This document shows positions 1-8,000 of a DNA stretch of 10,211 nucleotides, piece by piece. Each line of letters starts with the position of its first letter. The first letter of the stretch is position 1. Below the pieces are notes generated by a model. The model did no database searches, was not told the DNA's origin, and was given only the letters and a program-made list of their open reading frames with translations. The DNA lies in NCBI GenBank assembly GCA_905233325.1, contig CAJODU010000090.1, forward strand, positions 1 to 10,211. Direction: 5' to 3'. Both the position numbers and the translations under genes were made by a program. The DNA comes from an uncultured Selenomonadaceae bacterium. Its GTDB lineage: Bacteria > Bacillota > Negativicutes > Selenomonadales > Selenomonadaceae.

Positions 1-122
1 AGGCAGGCTATCCGGTTGTCACTCCGTTGATCGTAACCAACACCGCAGCCTACAAGGCGATTCGTCCTCTCAAGACCGGCGACGTCAAGGCTGGCGACGA
101 TCTCTTCGAGGTTCTCGGTTAA
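1..122 (+). CDS. C-terminal end of an unidentified protein (5' truncated)
   Basis: An open frame enters from the left edge (first full codon at position 3) and ends at TAA 120-122, giving 39 residues. It ends in KTGDVKAGDDLFEVLG and begins AGYPVVTPLIVTNTAAYK. That it is coding is supported by the open frame, by codon choice like that of the other genes here (many GGC, GAC, CTC and AAG codons), and by a strong intrinsic terminator 25 bases after the stop. The segment GDVKAGDDLFEV loosely resembles the GD-hydrophobic-KAG turns of beta-barrel or lipoyl-like modules, but this is too short and generic to assign a family. I do not recognise the protein. It is the last gene of its transcription unit. 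Confidence 0.8.
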   Translation, partial: AGYPVVTPLIVTNTAAYKAIRPLKTGDVKAGDDLFEVLG

Positions 123-146
123 TATAATCGCTGTATGATATAAATT

Positions 147-194
147 GCGCCTATACACTCTCCCCCATTGGGTGAGTATATAGGCACTTTTTTT
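147..194 (+). terminator. Intrinsic terminator of the left-edge gene
   Basis: A long hairpin is followed directly by seven T. The 5' arm GCCTATA (149-155) pairs with TATAGGC (179-185). After one C/A mismatch the stem continues ACTC (157-160) with GAGT (174-177), and a small CCC/GGG pairing closes the top. The T run is 188-194. The position just after the TAA at 120-122 fits termination of that gene and separates it from the tRNA unit. Confidence 0.9.
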
Positions 195-207
195 ATCCAA
201 CAAAGTT

Positions 208-288
208 TAGTAGTTACAGCCCTACTATTCTGAAAGATTTTCGTCAAATGTACGATTTGATATTGCAATTTGTCCAAATTGTTTTTTT
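208..288. repeat. Cluster of three small palindromes in the gap before the tRNA promoter
   Basis: The gap 195-299 holds no credible gene. It has three short perfect inverted repeats: TAGTAG (208-213) with CTACTA (222-227), TCAAAT (244-249) with ATTTGA (255-260), and CAATTT (266-271) with AAATTG (276-281). The last is followed at once by seven T (282-288), so it resembles a weak AT-rich terminator. AATTTGTC (267-274) is also the exact inverse of GACAAATT (313-320), which overlaps the tRNA -35 box. In AT-rich DNA such short repeats can be chance, and no function is claimed. Confidence 0.4.
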
Positions 289-299
289 CTGTGCCGAAT

Positions 300-339
300 A
301 AAAATTTTTGTTGACAAATTCCCTCTTAAATGATACAAT
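300..339 (+). promoter_or_regulatory. Strong sigma-A promoter of the tRNA-Leu gene
   Basis: A perfect -35 box TTGACA (311-316) and a -10 box TACAAT (334-339) are separated by 17 bp. An extended -10 TG lies at 331-332. AAAAATTTTT (300-309) directly upstream of the -35 box looks like an UP element. Counting seven bases from the -10 box puts the start of transcription near G346, only about two bases before the mature tRNA. This near-consensus layout fits a stable-RNA gene. Confidence 0.9.
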
Positions 340-347
340 ACTTTTGC

Positions 348-434
348 GCCGAAGTGGCGGAATTGGCAGACGCAGCAGACTCAAAATCTGCCGTTGGCAA
401 CAACGTGCCGGTTCGACCCCGGCCTTCGGCACCA
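348..434 (+). tRNA. tRNA-Leu (anticodon CAA)
   Basis: A complete 87-base class II tRNA. Acceptor arm GCCGAAG (348-354) pairs with CTTCGGC (424-430), with discriminator A431 and encoded CCA (432-434). The D stem is GCG/CGC (357-359, 371-373). The anticodon stem GCAGA/TCTGC holds the loop CTCAAAA, so the anticodon is CAA (382-384), reading UUG leucine codons. A long variable arm forms GTTG-GCAA-CAAC, and the T arm is GCCGG-TTCGACC-CCGGC. The long variable arm and A73 agree with leucine identity. It is a single-gene unit with its own promoter and terminator. Confidence 0.98.
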
Positions 435-462
435 ACTTTGAACTAATATATTGACATAAATT

Positions 463-500
463 AAAGGCTCCGATCTTCGTAATGAATATCGGAGCTTTTT
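463..500. terminator. Terminator between tRNA-Leu and the rpoBC operon, probably bidirectional
   Basis: GCTCCGAT (467-474) pairs perfectly with ATCGGAGC (488-495) around a 13-base loop. On the plus strand it is followed by TTTTT (496-500), ending the tRNA transcript. On the minus strand the same stem is followed by CTTTAATTTA, a weaker U-rich run, and it lies 34 bases after the stop of the last gene of the rpoBC operon. It therefore probably ends both converging units. The plus-strand role is clear from sequence; the minus-strand role is inferred from position. Confidence 0.85.
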
Positions 501-533
501 GCTTGGAATTTTTTCTCAGAAATAATCACTATT

Positions 534-785
534 TCACTGATTCTGCATTTGTCGGCAGGCTTCTTTATTTTTTTCATAGAAGTCTTCGCGGCTCATTATA
601 TCTTGTAAATATTTATCGTAGTAGGCGTCAACATTACAGAAGATCGGTCTTGTCGAATAGATGCTGCAGAGGTTAGTCTCTTCATTGAGATACTTGCACA
701 CACCACTCGGCAAGGCCATATCTTTTGCAATAGGCACTGTGCCAACTTTCCGACAGCAGACACCACATTTTTCACAGGGAAACAC
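534..785 (-). CDS. YkgJ-type cysteine-cluster (zinc/iron-chelating domain) small protein
   Basis: An 83-residue protein with eight cysteines: C4-x2-C7-x2-C10-C11, then C30 (GVCKYL), C40 (NLCSIY), C50 (RPIFC) and C77. The order CxxCxxCC, GxCxYL, LCxIYxxRPxxC matches the YkgJ family of small cysteine-cluster proteins, predicted to bind zinc or iron. Their biochemical role is poorly defined. No signal peptide or membrane segment is seen, so it is probably cytoplasmic. The start is GTG (785-783), needed to include the first cysteines; no ATG is suitable. Its G is the last base of the rpoC TAG stop (TAGTG), which points to translational coupling with rpoC. The only Shine-Dalgarno-like sequence is AGAGG within rpoC, about 13 bases upstream. 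Family assignment is firm; a link to RNA polymerase rests only on gene order. Confidence 0.88.
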   Translation of the reverse strand: MFPCEKCGVCCRKVGTVPIAKDMALPSGVCKYLNEETNLCSIYSTRPIFCNVDAYYDKYLQDIMSREDFYEKNKEACRQMQNQ

Positions 786-3700
786 TATTGCTCAACTACC
801 TCTAAATCGCGATAGCACGGCATTCCCGTTCCTGCAGGTATCAACTTGCCTATGATGACGTTTTCCTTGAGACCAATGAGCGGATCTACCTTGCCCTTGA
901 TCGCCGCATCAGTCAACACTCTCGTCGTCTCTTGGAATGAGGCTGCCGACAAGAATGAATCAGTAGCAAGTGACGCCTTTGTGATACCCAGCAAGATCGG
1001 CTTGGCAACTGCAGGCTCACCGTTCTCCTCTATAGCCTTGGTATTTGCTGCCTCGAAGGCATTAAGATCAACATATTCACCCGGCAGGAACTCGGTTGTG
1101 CCGCTTTCCTCAATCTTCACTTTGTGGAGCATTTGCCTGACCATGACTTCTATATGTTTATCGTTGATCTCAACACCTTGGCTCTTGTAGACCTTTTGAA
1201 CTTCATAGACCAAATAGCGTTGAGTCTCACGAAGTCCGCAGATTCTAAGTATATCATGAGGATTGACTGCACCTTCTGTGAGTTTGTCGCCCGCCTTGAC
1301 ATCAGCATTATCAGTGACAGCAAGTCTTGCACCATAAGGAATGGTATAATCACGCGGCAGAGTGCCTGATCCATCTTCACGCACTTCGGTAGGATTAATC
1401 ACCACATGCTTGAGCCCCTTCTCGTCAGTCTGAATATGGGCAATGCCGTCAACTTCGGCAATAATAGCATTATGCTTGGGCTTACGCGCCTCAAAGAGTT
1501 CTTCAACACGCGGCAGACCCTGCGTAATATCCTCACCGGCAACACCGCCTGTATGGAAAGTACGCATTGTGAGCTGAGTACCCGGCTCACCTATGGACTG
1601 AGCAGCAATGATACCAACAGCCTCACCGACTTCAACTTCAGACTGGTTAGCCAGATCCCTGCCATAGCACTTCTTGCAGACACCAAACTGACTCTTGCAA
1701 GTCAAAACCGACCTTATAGAGACTCTGTCACGAACTTTGGCAATTTTGTCGGCAAGTTCATCGTCAATAGTCTCATTGACATAGCCAATCTCCTCGCCTG
1801 TTTCAGGATCCACAATATCTTCAGCAAGCACCCTGCCGATGATACGATCCTGCAAGCTCTCAATAATGCCGCTGCCTTCTTTGATAGCCTCGACCTCAAT
1901 GCCGCGAATCGCATGATTGCGGACATATATCTCTTTGGTGTCACTCGCCAGCAGATCATCAATGAGCTCACGAGTAAGTATATCACCGACCTGCACAATG
2001 TACTTGGTTTCAACCGTAGGTGATTCTACACTCGGCACTTCTGCAGACATATTCAAAACGTTCGCGTCAATGTTATCCAATGTCACTTCATCGGTCGAAG
2101 TTGCTGTAGTCGACGTTGCGGGAGTATTGACAAATGTGGCGACGTTATCAATTACATCTCTGGTGATTTCCTTGCCGAGCAGTTCTTTGATGATATTTTC
2201 GTGCACTTGCTCACGTTCGGTAGCGTCGTGAGTGCCTAAGATAATAGCCTCTTTAACCATTACATGACCTGTGAAGTGTTCTGTAGTGAAGCTGGTGCCG
2301 CGAATCATAATGATTGGTATATTATGCTCACCGATCAGAGTCAATGCCTCTTCGTCAAGCGTGTTGTCACTCTTAACCAGCACTTCACCGGTTTCGGCGT
2401 CGATGACGTCTTCAGCGATGATCCTGCCCATTAGCATATCATTGAGGATCTCAAGGGCGTCAAAGGTATCTTCACAAAGTTTGGCTTTCATGATGTCAAG
2501 ATTGATTGTCGATATGTCGCAGTCGTCTTCACGGACAATCACATCTTGAGCAACATCAACGAGACGGCGTGTCAAATAGCCGCTGTCTGCAGTTCTGAGA
2601 GCTGTATCAGCAAGACCTTTTCGAGCACCGTGACTGGAGATGAAGTAGTCAGAGACGGACAACCCCTCACGGAAGTTTGCAGTGATAGGCAAGTCGATGA
2701 TCTTACCTGAAGGATCAGCCATCAGTCCGCGCATACCGGCAAGCTGCCTCATTTGCTGCTTGTTACCGCGGGCACCGCTGTCAGCCATCATGAAGATTGG
2801 GTTGAAGTTGCCGGTTTTAGCCTTCTGTGCCATATTGTCCATCATAGCATCAGCCACTTTGTTAGTCGCTTCAGTCCAAAGATCGACAACCATTCTGTAA
2901 CGCTCAGATTCAGTTATAAGACCGCGAGAATACTGTTTTTCAACTCTATTGACACGCCCCTTGGTTTCGCTGATGATGTCCTTCTTGGCAGCAGGGACTT
3001 CAACGTCACTGATAGCAACAGTCATTCCGGCCTTACAAGCGTAATGATAGCCGAGATTCTTGATATTGTTGATGATCTCAGCAGTTTTAGCGGCACCGAG
3101 CTTGTAACAAGCCGCCACCAGCTTACCGAGTTCCTTCTTATTCATCAATATACCGAGATGCCAGCCTTCCAAAGGCTCTTTTGCATCACTATCTTGATAA
3201 TAATATCTAAGTTCCGGCGGAAGTATCTCGTTGAAGATCATGCGTCCGACGGAAGTTTTGACCATCAATGATGTCACGTTCAAGTTCTCAAGTTTCCTCT
3301 GCAGCGATCTTGACAAATCCTTGAGGGATATGCGTGCAGTGATCTCTGCTTGCAGATCCAGCTTGCCTTGCTGATATGCCATCAATGCCTCGGCAATGCC
3401 GGTGACAACTCGTCCTGTTCCCAGTGCTGAAGGTTTGAGGATAGTCAAATAATACGTTCCAAGTACCATATCCTGTGTCGGAACTATGATAGGCTTGCCG
3501 TCCTTAGGTGCCAAGATGTGGTTTGCTGCAAGCATCAAGACACGAGCTTCTGATTGTGCCTCTGCACTCAGCGGCAGGTGAATAGCCATCTGATCGCCGT
3601 CAAAGTCAGCATTGTAAGCAGTACAGGCAAGAGGGTGGAGTTTGAGGGCACGCCCCTCAGTCAATACCGGCTCAAAGGCTTGAATACCGAGGCGGTGAAG

Positions 3701-4951
3701 TGTAGGTGCACGGTTGAGAAGGACGGGGTGTTCTTTGATAACTTCTTCAAGAACGTCCCAGACCTCAGGAGTAGCCCTTTCAACCTTACGTTTTGCCGCT
3801 TTGATATTTTGAACGAGTCCGTCACTGACGAGTTTTTTCATAACAAAGGGTTTAAACAATTCCAACGCCATTTCCTTAGGCAGACCGCATTGATGAAGTT
3901 TAAGCTCAGGTCCTACGACTATAACCGAACGACCGGAATAATCGACACGCTTGCCGAGCAGATTTTGTCTGAATCTTCCCTGCTTGCCTTTGAGCATATC
4001 AGAGAGGGATTTAAGCGGACGATTGCCGGGACCCGTAACAGGGCGACCGCGGCGACCATTGTCAATGAGGGCATCAACTGCCTCTTGAAGCATTCTCTTC
4101 TCATTGCGAACGATTATATCGGGGGCTCCGAGATCCAGCAAACGTTTAAGGCGATTGTTTCTGTTGATGACGCGGCGGTAGAGATCATTGAGATCGGAAG
4201 TCGCAAAGCGTCCGCCGTCAAGCTGAACCATAGGCCTAAGATCAGGCGGAATCACAGGAACAACATTGAGTATCATCCAAGCCGGATTATTGCCGCTCTT
4301 TCTGAAAGCCTCAACCACCTCCAAACGACGAATGGCTCTGACTTTCTTCTGCCCGGGTGCATTTTTGAGTTCTTCACGCAGTTCTTCAGCCATTTTATCA
4401 AGGTCAAGTTCTTCAAGAAGCTGCTGGATAGCCTCAGCTCCCATTCCAACTTTAAAGCCCTTGCCATACTTCTCTCTTGCGGCTCTGTACTCACTCTCCA
4501 TGAGAAGTTGTTTCTTGACAAGTCCCGAATCAGCGGGATCAATCACAATGTAACTTGCAAAATACAAGACTTTCTCAAGCGAACGAGGAGACAAGTCAAG
4601 AATCAAGCCCATGCGTGAAGGTATACCCTTAAAATACCAGATATGGGACACGGGTGCAGCCAACTCAATATGCCCCATTCTCTCACGTCTCACCTTTGCA
4701 CGTGTTACTTCAACACCGCAGCGATCACAGACAATACCTTTGTAACGAATACGTTTGTACTTTCCGCAGTGGCACTCCCAATCACGCGTAGGTCCAAAGA
4801 TACGCTCACAAAAGAGACCGTCGCGTTCCGGCTTGAGGGTACGATAGTTTATCGTCTCCGGCTTTTTCACCTCGCCATGGCTCCACTCGCGTATCTTCTC
4901 TGCCGAGGCAAGACCAATCCGCATGGAATCAAATACATTTACATCAAGCAT
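785..4951 (-). CDS. rpoC: DNA-directed RNA polymerase subunit beta'
   Basis: The 1388-residue beta' subunit carries the catalytic magnesium of RNA polymerase and works with beta, alpha, omega and sigma. Visible landmarks: N-terminal zinc site C60, C62, C75, C78; active-site NADFDGDQ with D449, D451, D453; the bridge helix region around 770-800 (FISSHGARKGLADTAL); second zinc site C811, C1085, C1092, C1095; and the trigger-loop segment with QSIGEPGTQLTMRTFHTGG (about 1118-1136). The protein runs straight on after the trigger loop, so there is no E. coli-type SI3 insertion. The start is ATG 4951-4949 with AGGAG nine bases upstream. It follows rpoB after 50 bp. The oddity is the distance from C811 to C1085: about 274 residues, against about 74 in E. 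coli, because of an internal repeat expansion listed separately. This explains a length near 1390 instead of about 1200 as in Bacillus. Confidence 0.99.
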   Translation of the reverse strand: MLDVNVFDSMRIGLASAEKIREWSHGEVKKPETINYRTLKPERDGLFCERIFGPTRDWECHCGKYKRIRYKGIVCDRCGVEVTRAKVRRERMGHIELAAPVSHIWYFKGIPSRMGLILDLSPRSLEKVLYFASYIVIDPADSGLVKKQLLMESEYRAAREKYGKGFKVGMGAEAIQQLLEELDLDKMAEELREELKNAPGQKKVRAIRRLEVVEAFRKSGNNPAWMILNVVPVIPPDLRPMVQLDGGRFATSDLNDLYRRVINRNNRLKRLLDLGAPDIIVRNEKRMLQEAVDALIDNGRRGRPVTGPGNRPLKSLSDMLKGKQGRFRQNLLGKRVDYSGRSVIVVGPELKLHQCGLPKEMALELFKPFVMKKLVSDGLVQNIKAAKRKVERATPEVWDVLEEVIKEHPVLLNRAPTLHRLGIQAFEPVLTEGRALKLHPLACTAYNADFDGDQMAIHLPLSAEAQSEARVLMLAANHILAPKDGKPIIVPTQDMVLGTYYLTILKPSALGTGRVVTGIAEALMAYQQGKLDLQAEITARISLKDLSRSLQRKLENLNVTSLMVKTSVGRMIFNEILPPELRYYYQDSDAKEPLEGWHLGILMNKKELGKLVAACYKLGAAKTAEIINNIKNLGYHYACKAGMTVAISDVEVPAAKKDIISETKGRVNRVEKQYSRGLITESERYRMVVDLWTEATNKVADAMMDNMAQKAKTGNFNPIFMMADSGARGNKQQMRQLAGMRGLMADPSGKIIDLPITANFREGLSVSDYFISSHGARKGLADTALRTADSGYLTRRLVDVAQDVIVREDDCDISTINLDIMKAKLCEDTFDALEILNDMLMGRIIAEDVIDAETGEVLVKSDNTLDEEALTLIGEHNIPIIMIRGTSFTTEHFTGHVMVKEAIILGTHDATEREQVHENIIKELLGKEITRDVIDNVATFVNTPATSTTATSTDEVTLDNIDANVLNMSAEVPSVESPTVETKYIVQVGDILTRELIDDLLASDTKEIYVRNHAIRGIEVEAIKEGSGIIESLQDRIIGRVLAEDIVDPETGEEIGYVNETIDDELADKIAKVRDRVSIRSVLTCKSQFGVCKKCYGRDLANQSEVEVGEAVGIIAAQSIGEPGTQLTMRTFHTGGVAGEDITQGLPRVEELFEARKPKHNAIIAEVDGIAHIQTDEKGLKHVVINPTEVREDGSGTLPRDYTIPYGARLAVTDNADVKAGDKLTEGAVNPHDILRICGLRETQRYLVYEVQKVYKSQGVEINDKHIEVMVRQMLHKVKIEESGTTEFLPGEYVDLNAFEAANTKAIEENGEPAVAKPILLGITKASLATDSFLSAASFQETTRVLTDAAIKGKVDPLIGLKENVIIGKLIPAGTGMPCYRDLEVVEQ
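1700..2518 (-). repeat. Threefold repeat expansion inside RpoC, between cysteines of the second zinc site
   Basis: Between C811 and C1085 of beta', the segment that is single in E. coli and Bacillus appears about three times. Unit 1 (residues about 812-886) contains LNDMLMGRIIAEDVIDAETG and ends IIMIRG. Unit 3 (about 1013-1084) contains LQDRIIGRVLAEDIVDPETG and ends VSIRS before C1085. Unit 2 (about 896-1012) is diverged and split: IIKELLGKEITRDVID (920-935), a T/S/A/V-rich linker (about 940-983), then KYIVQVGDILTRELIDDLLA and EIYVRN. Unit 3 directly precedes the second zinc cysteine, as in the one-unit forms. The copies have diverged strongly, so the duplication is old. The unit may be a small beta-rich (SBHM-like) fold, but that is inference. 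Confidence 0.75.
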
Positions 4952-4960
4952 ATAGTCACG

Positions 4961-4965
4961 CTCCT
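4961..4965 (-). promoter_or_regulatory. Ribosome binding site of rpoC
   Basis: AGGAG on the minus strand, nine bases before the ATG at 4951-4949. It supports this start and independent initiation of rpoC translation within the 50-bp rpoB-rpoC gap, which shows no terminator hairpin. Confidence 0.85.
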
Positions 4966-5001
4966 AAATACATCTCTAAGTCGGTCGAGGTAGAAAGTAC
5001 A

Positions 5002-8000
5002 CTACAAATCAACATCATCGTCTTTTTTGCTGAGGTTTGGCAGTTTCAAACCACCGAAATCATCTTCACCATCAAGAGGATCAATAGGATTATCCACAGA
5101 AGAATCAATTTCGTCAAGATTAATGTTATTATCAACAACTTCGCGCTTGCTCAAGCTGTTAATCTCAGCAATGATCTGCTCATCAGAGACATTTTCGGGA
5201 TCTTCCTCGCCGGAATTATCCTCCTCATTGACATCATCGTCGTAGTCGTCAAGCCTCTCTGTGGGTTCTTCTTCAAGTTCAAAACCGTCAGGCTGCGGCT
5301 GTGGATTTTGACCGAGATTGCCGACGTCTAAGCCCAGCTTGTCAGCTCTGGCACGAATGGATTTATCATCATCGTCTTCTTCGTCTTGAATGGCAATCTC
5401 CTTGGCATCTTCGGACAATACCTTAATGTCAAGACCGATACTTTGGAGCTCTTTAATGAGGACTTTGAAACTTTCCGGCACACCGGGCTCCGGAATATTT
5501 TCACCTTTGACGATTGCCTCGTAAGCCTTTACACGACCGACAACATCGTCCGACTTGACTGTCAGTATCTCTTGAAGGGTGTAGCTGGCACCATAAGCCT
5601 CAAGTGCCCAAACCTCCATTTCACCGAAACGCTGCCCGCCGAATTGAGCTTTACCGCCAAGAGGCTGCTGCGTTACAAGACTGTACGGACCTGTACTGCG
5701 TGCGTGTATCTTATCGTCAACGAGGTGATGAAGTTTGAGCATGTAGACGCAACCGACAGTTACAGGATTTTCAAAAGGTTCACCCGTCCTGCCGTCGTAG
5801 AGGATAGTTTTGCCGTTTTGATCCATACCGGCGGCAATCATTGTGTTAATGACATCTTGCTCGCTTGCACCGTCAAAGACCGGCGTGGAGAGATGCAGAC
5901 CTGCGCGGTCGGGAATGGGCATTCCGTTCTTTTCGAGATCGTAACCGAAATCCACTAATCTTCGGATTATCTCCTCACAATCGCCGTCTTTGATACCCAG
6001 TTCTTCCTTGTTCTCCAACTTGTCTGCACTGATGACTTTACCAATCCGCCTTGCTGCCATACCGAGGTGTGTTTCAAGTATCTGTCCGATATTCATTCGA
6101 GAAGGCACGCCCAGAGGATTAAGCACAATATCCACAGGTGTACCGTCCGGCAGGAATGGCATATCTTCCTGACGCATAATCCTTGAAACAACGCCCTTAT
6201 TGCCGTGGCGGCCGCTCATCTTGTCACCAACTGAGATCTTGCGCTTTTGTGCAATATACACTCTTACAAGTCTGTTGACGCCGGGGCTGAGTTCGTCATT
6301 ACTCTCACGGTCAAACTCACGGACAGCAACAATCTTTCCTGCCTCACCGTGCGGGACGCGGAGACTGGTATCACGGACTTCCCTTGCCTTTTCACCGAAG
6401 ATAGCACGCAGGAGCCTCTCTTCAGCCGTCAGCTCTGTCTCACCTTTAGGAGTAACCTTGCCGACAAGAATATCACCTGGACGGACATCAGCACCGACGG
6501 CAATGATACCGTCAGCAGTGAGATCGTCGCGGGTGATCTCTTCGGAACCCAGCTTAGTGTCACGTGCCTCGCACTCATACTCTTCAATGTGAATAGATGT
6601 ATATATATCACGCTTGACAAGGTTCTCGTTGAGGAGAATCGCGTCCTCGTAGTTGTAACCTTCCCAAGGCATATAGGCAACGATAATATTGTAACCGAGG
6701 GCAAGCTCACCATGATCCGTAGCGGGGCCGTCGGCGATAGGCTGTCCGACTTCCACACGCTCACCGATATCAACTATAGGTGTCTGATTGATACAAGTTC
6801 CCTGGTTACTTCTCACGAACTTCTGAAGTTTGTAATGATCCGTCCTGCCGTCGTCTGTTCTGACATCAATATGGTCAGCAGAAAGAGCTGAGACTGTGCC
6901 GGAATGTTTTGCAAGCACCATGACGCCCGAATCGCAAGCCGCCTTATACTCCATACCCGTACCGACAAGTGGAGCCTGAGTTTTTAAAAGCGGAACAGCC
7001 TGCCTCTGCATGTTTGCACCCATGAGAGCGCGGTTTGCGTCGTCGTTCTCAAGGAATGGTATCATAGCCGTTGCGATTGATACAACCTGCTTAGGACTCA
7101 CGTCCATGAAGTCAATCCTGTCGCGGTGAAGGAGCATAGTCTCTTCATTGAATCGAGCAGTGACACGCTCATTGACAAACCAATCATCATCACCAAGCGG
7201 TTCATTAGCCTGGGCAATACCAAGACCCTGCTCTTGATCAGCGGTGAGGTAGACGACTTCATTTGAAACATACTTCACGCCGTCACGGACTTTGACTTTG
7301 CGATAGGGTGTTTCTATGAAACCGAATTGATTAATCCTTGCATAGTTCGAGAGGGAGCCGATCAAACCAATATTCGGGCCTTCAGGCGTCTCAATAGGAC
7401 ACATGCGGCCATAGTGAGAGTTGTGGACATCGCGAACTTCAAAGCCTGCCCTTTCACGACTGAGACCGCCGGGACCGAGTGCAGAGAGACGACGCTTGTG
7501 AGTGAGTTCTGAAAGCGGGTTATGCTGATCCATAAACTGTGAAAGCTGTGAGGAGCCGAAAAATTCTTTAATGGCAGCGACAACAGGGCGAATGTTAATC
7601 AATATCTGCGGTGTGATTATATCAGAGTCTTGAATAGTCATACGTTCACGGACAACACGTTCCATACGAGCAAGACCGATTCTGTATTGATTTTGCAGAA
7701 GTTCACCAACGCTGCGGACGCGGCGATTGCCGAGATGATCAATATCATCAACATTGCCGATCCCGTCAATGAGGTTGAGCATGTAACTTACGGCAGCGGC
7801 AACATCAGCCACGCAGACAGTGCGGTTGTCGTGAATGTCCAAAGTGGGTGAGCAAAGCATTTTAATAGTCTTCTGCCCGACCTGTCCAAGGGTGTCTCCA
7901 CTCTCGACAGTTTGTTCTTCACTGATAACAGTCAGCTTGATGGGCGTGAGATAGCCGCCGTGAACTTCATCAGGCACAAGATCAAATATATCAGCCTCAT

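Noticed and set aside
244..435. Minus-strand open frame of 63 codons opposite the tRNA-Leu gene
   Set aside because: It reads through the complement of the tRNA (giving GVEPARCCQRQILSLLRLP), a well-known false-gene pattern at tRNA loci, and runs over the tRNA promoter.
451..456. TTGACA after the tRNA as a possible second promoter
   Set aside because: There is no -10-like sequence at 16-18 bp; that position falls in the terminator hairpin.
1700..2518. The extra RpoC segment as an intein or inserted mobile element
   Set aside because: It lacks intein splice-junction residues and endonuclease motifs, has no flanking direct repeats that I can see, and resembles the host segment itself, so internal duplication explains it better.
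3554..4618. Plus-strand open frame of 354 codons inside rpoC
   Set aside because: It lies wholly antisense to the conserved core of beta', including the active-site region. It has no recognisable domain and is best explained by codon bias of rpoC.
6247..6891. Plus-strand open frame of 214 codons inside rpoB
   Set aside because: Antisense to conserved rpoB with no recognisable domain or motif; a shadow frame.
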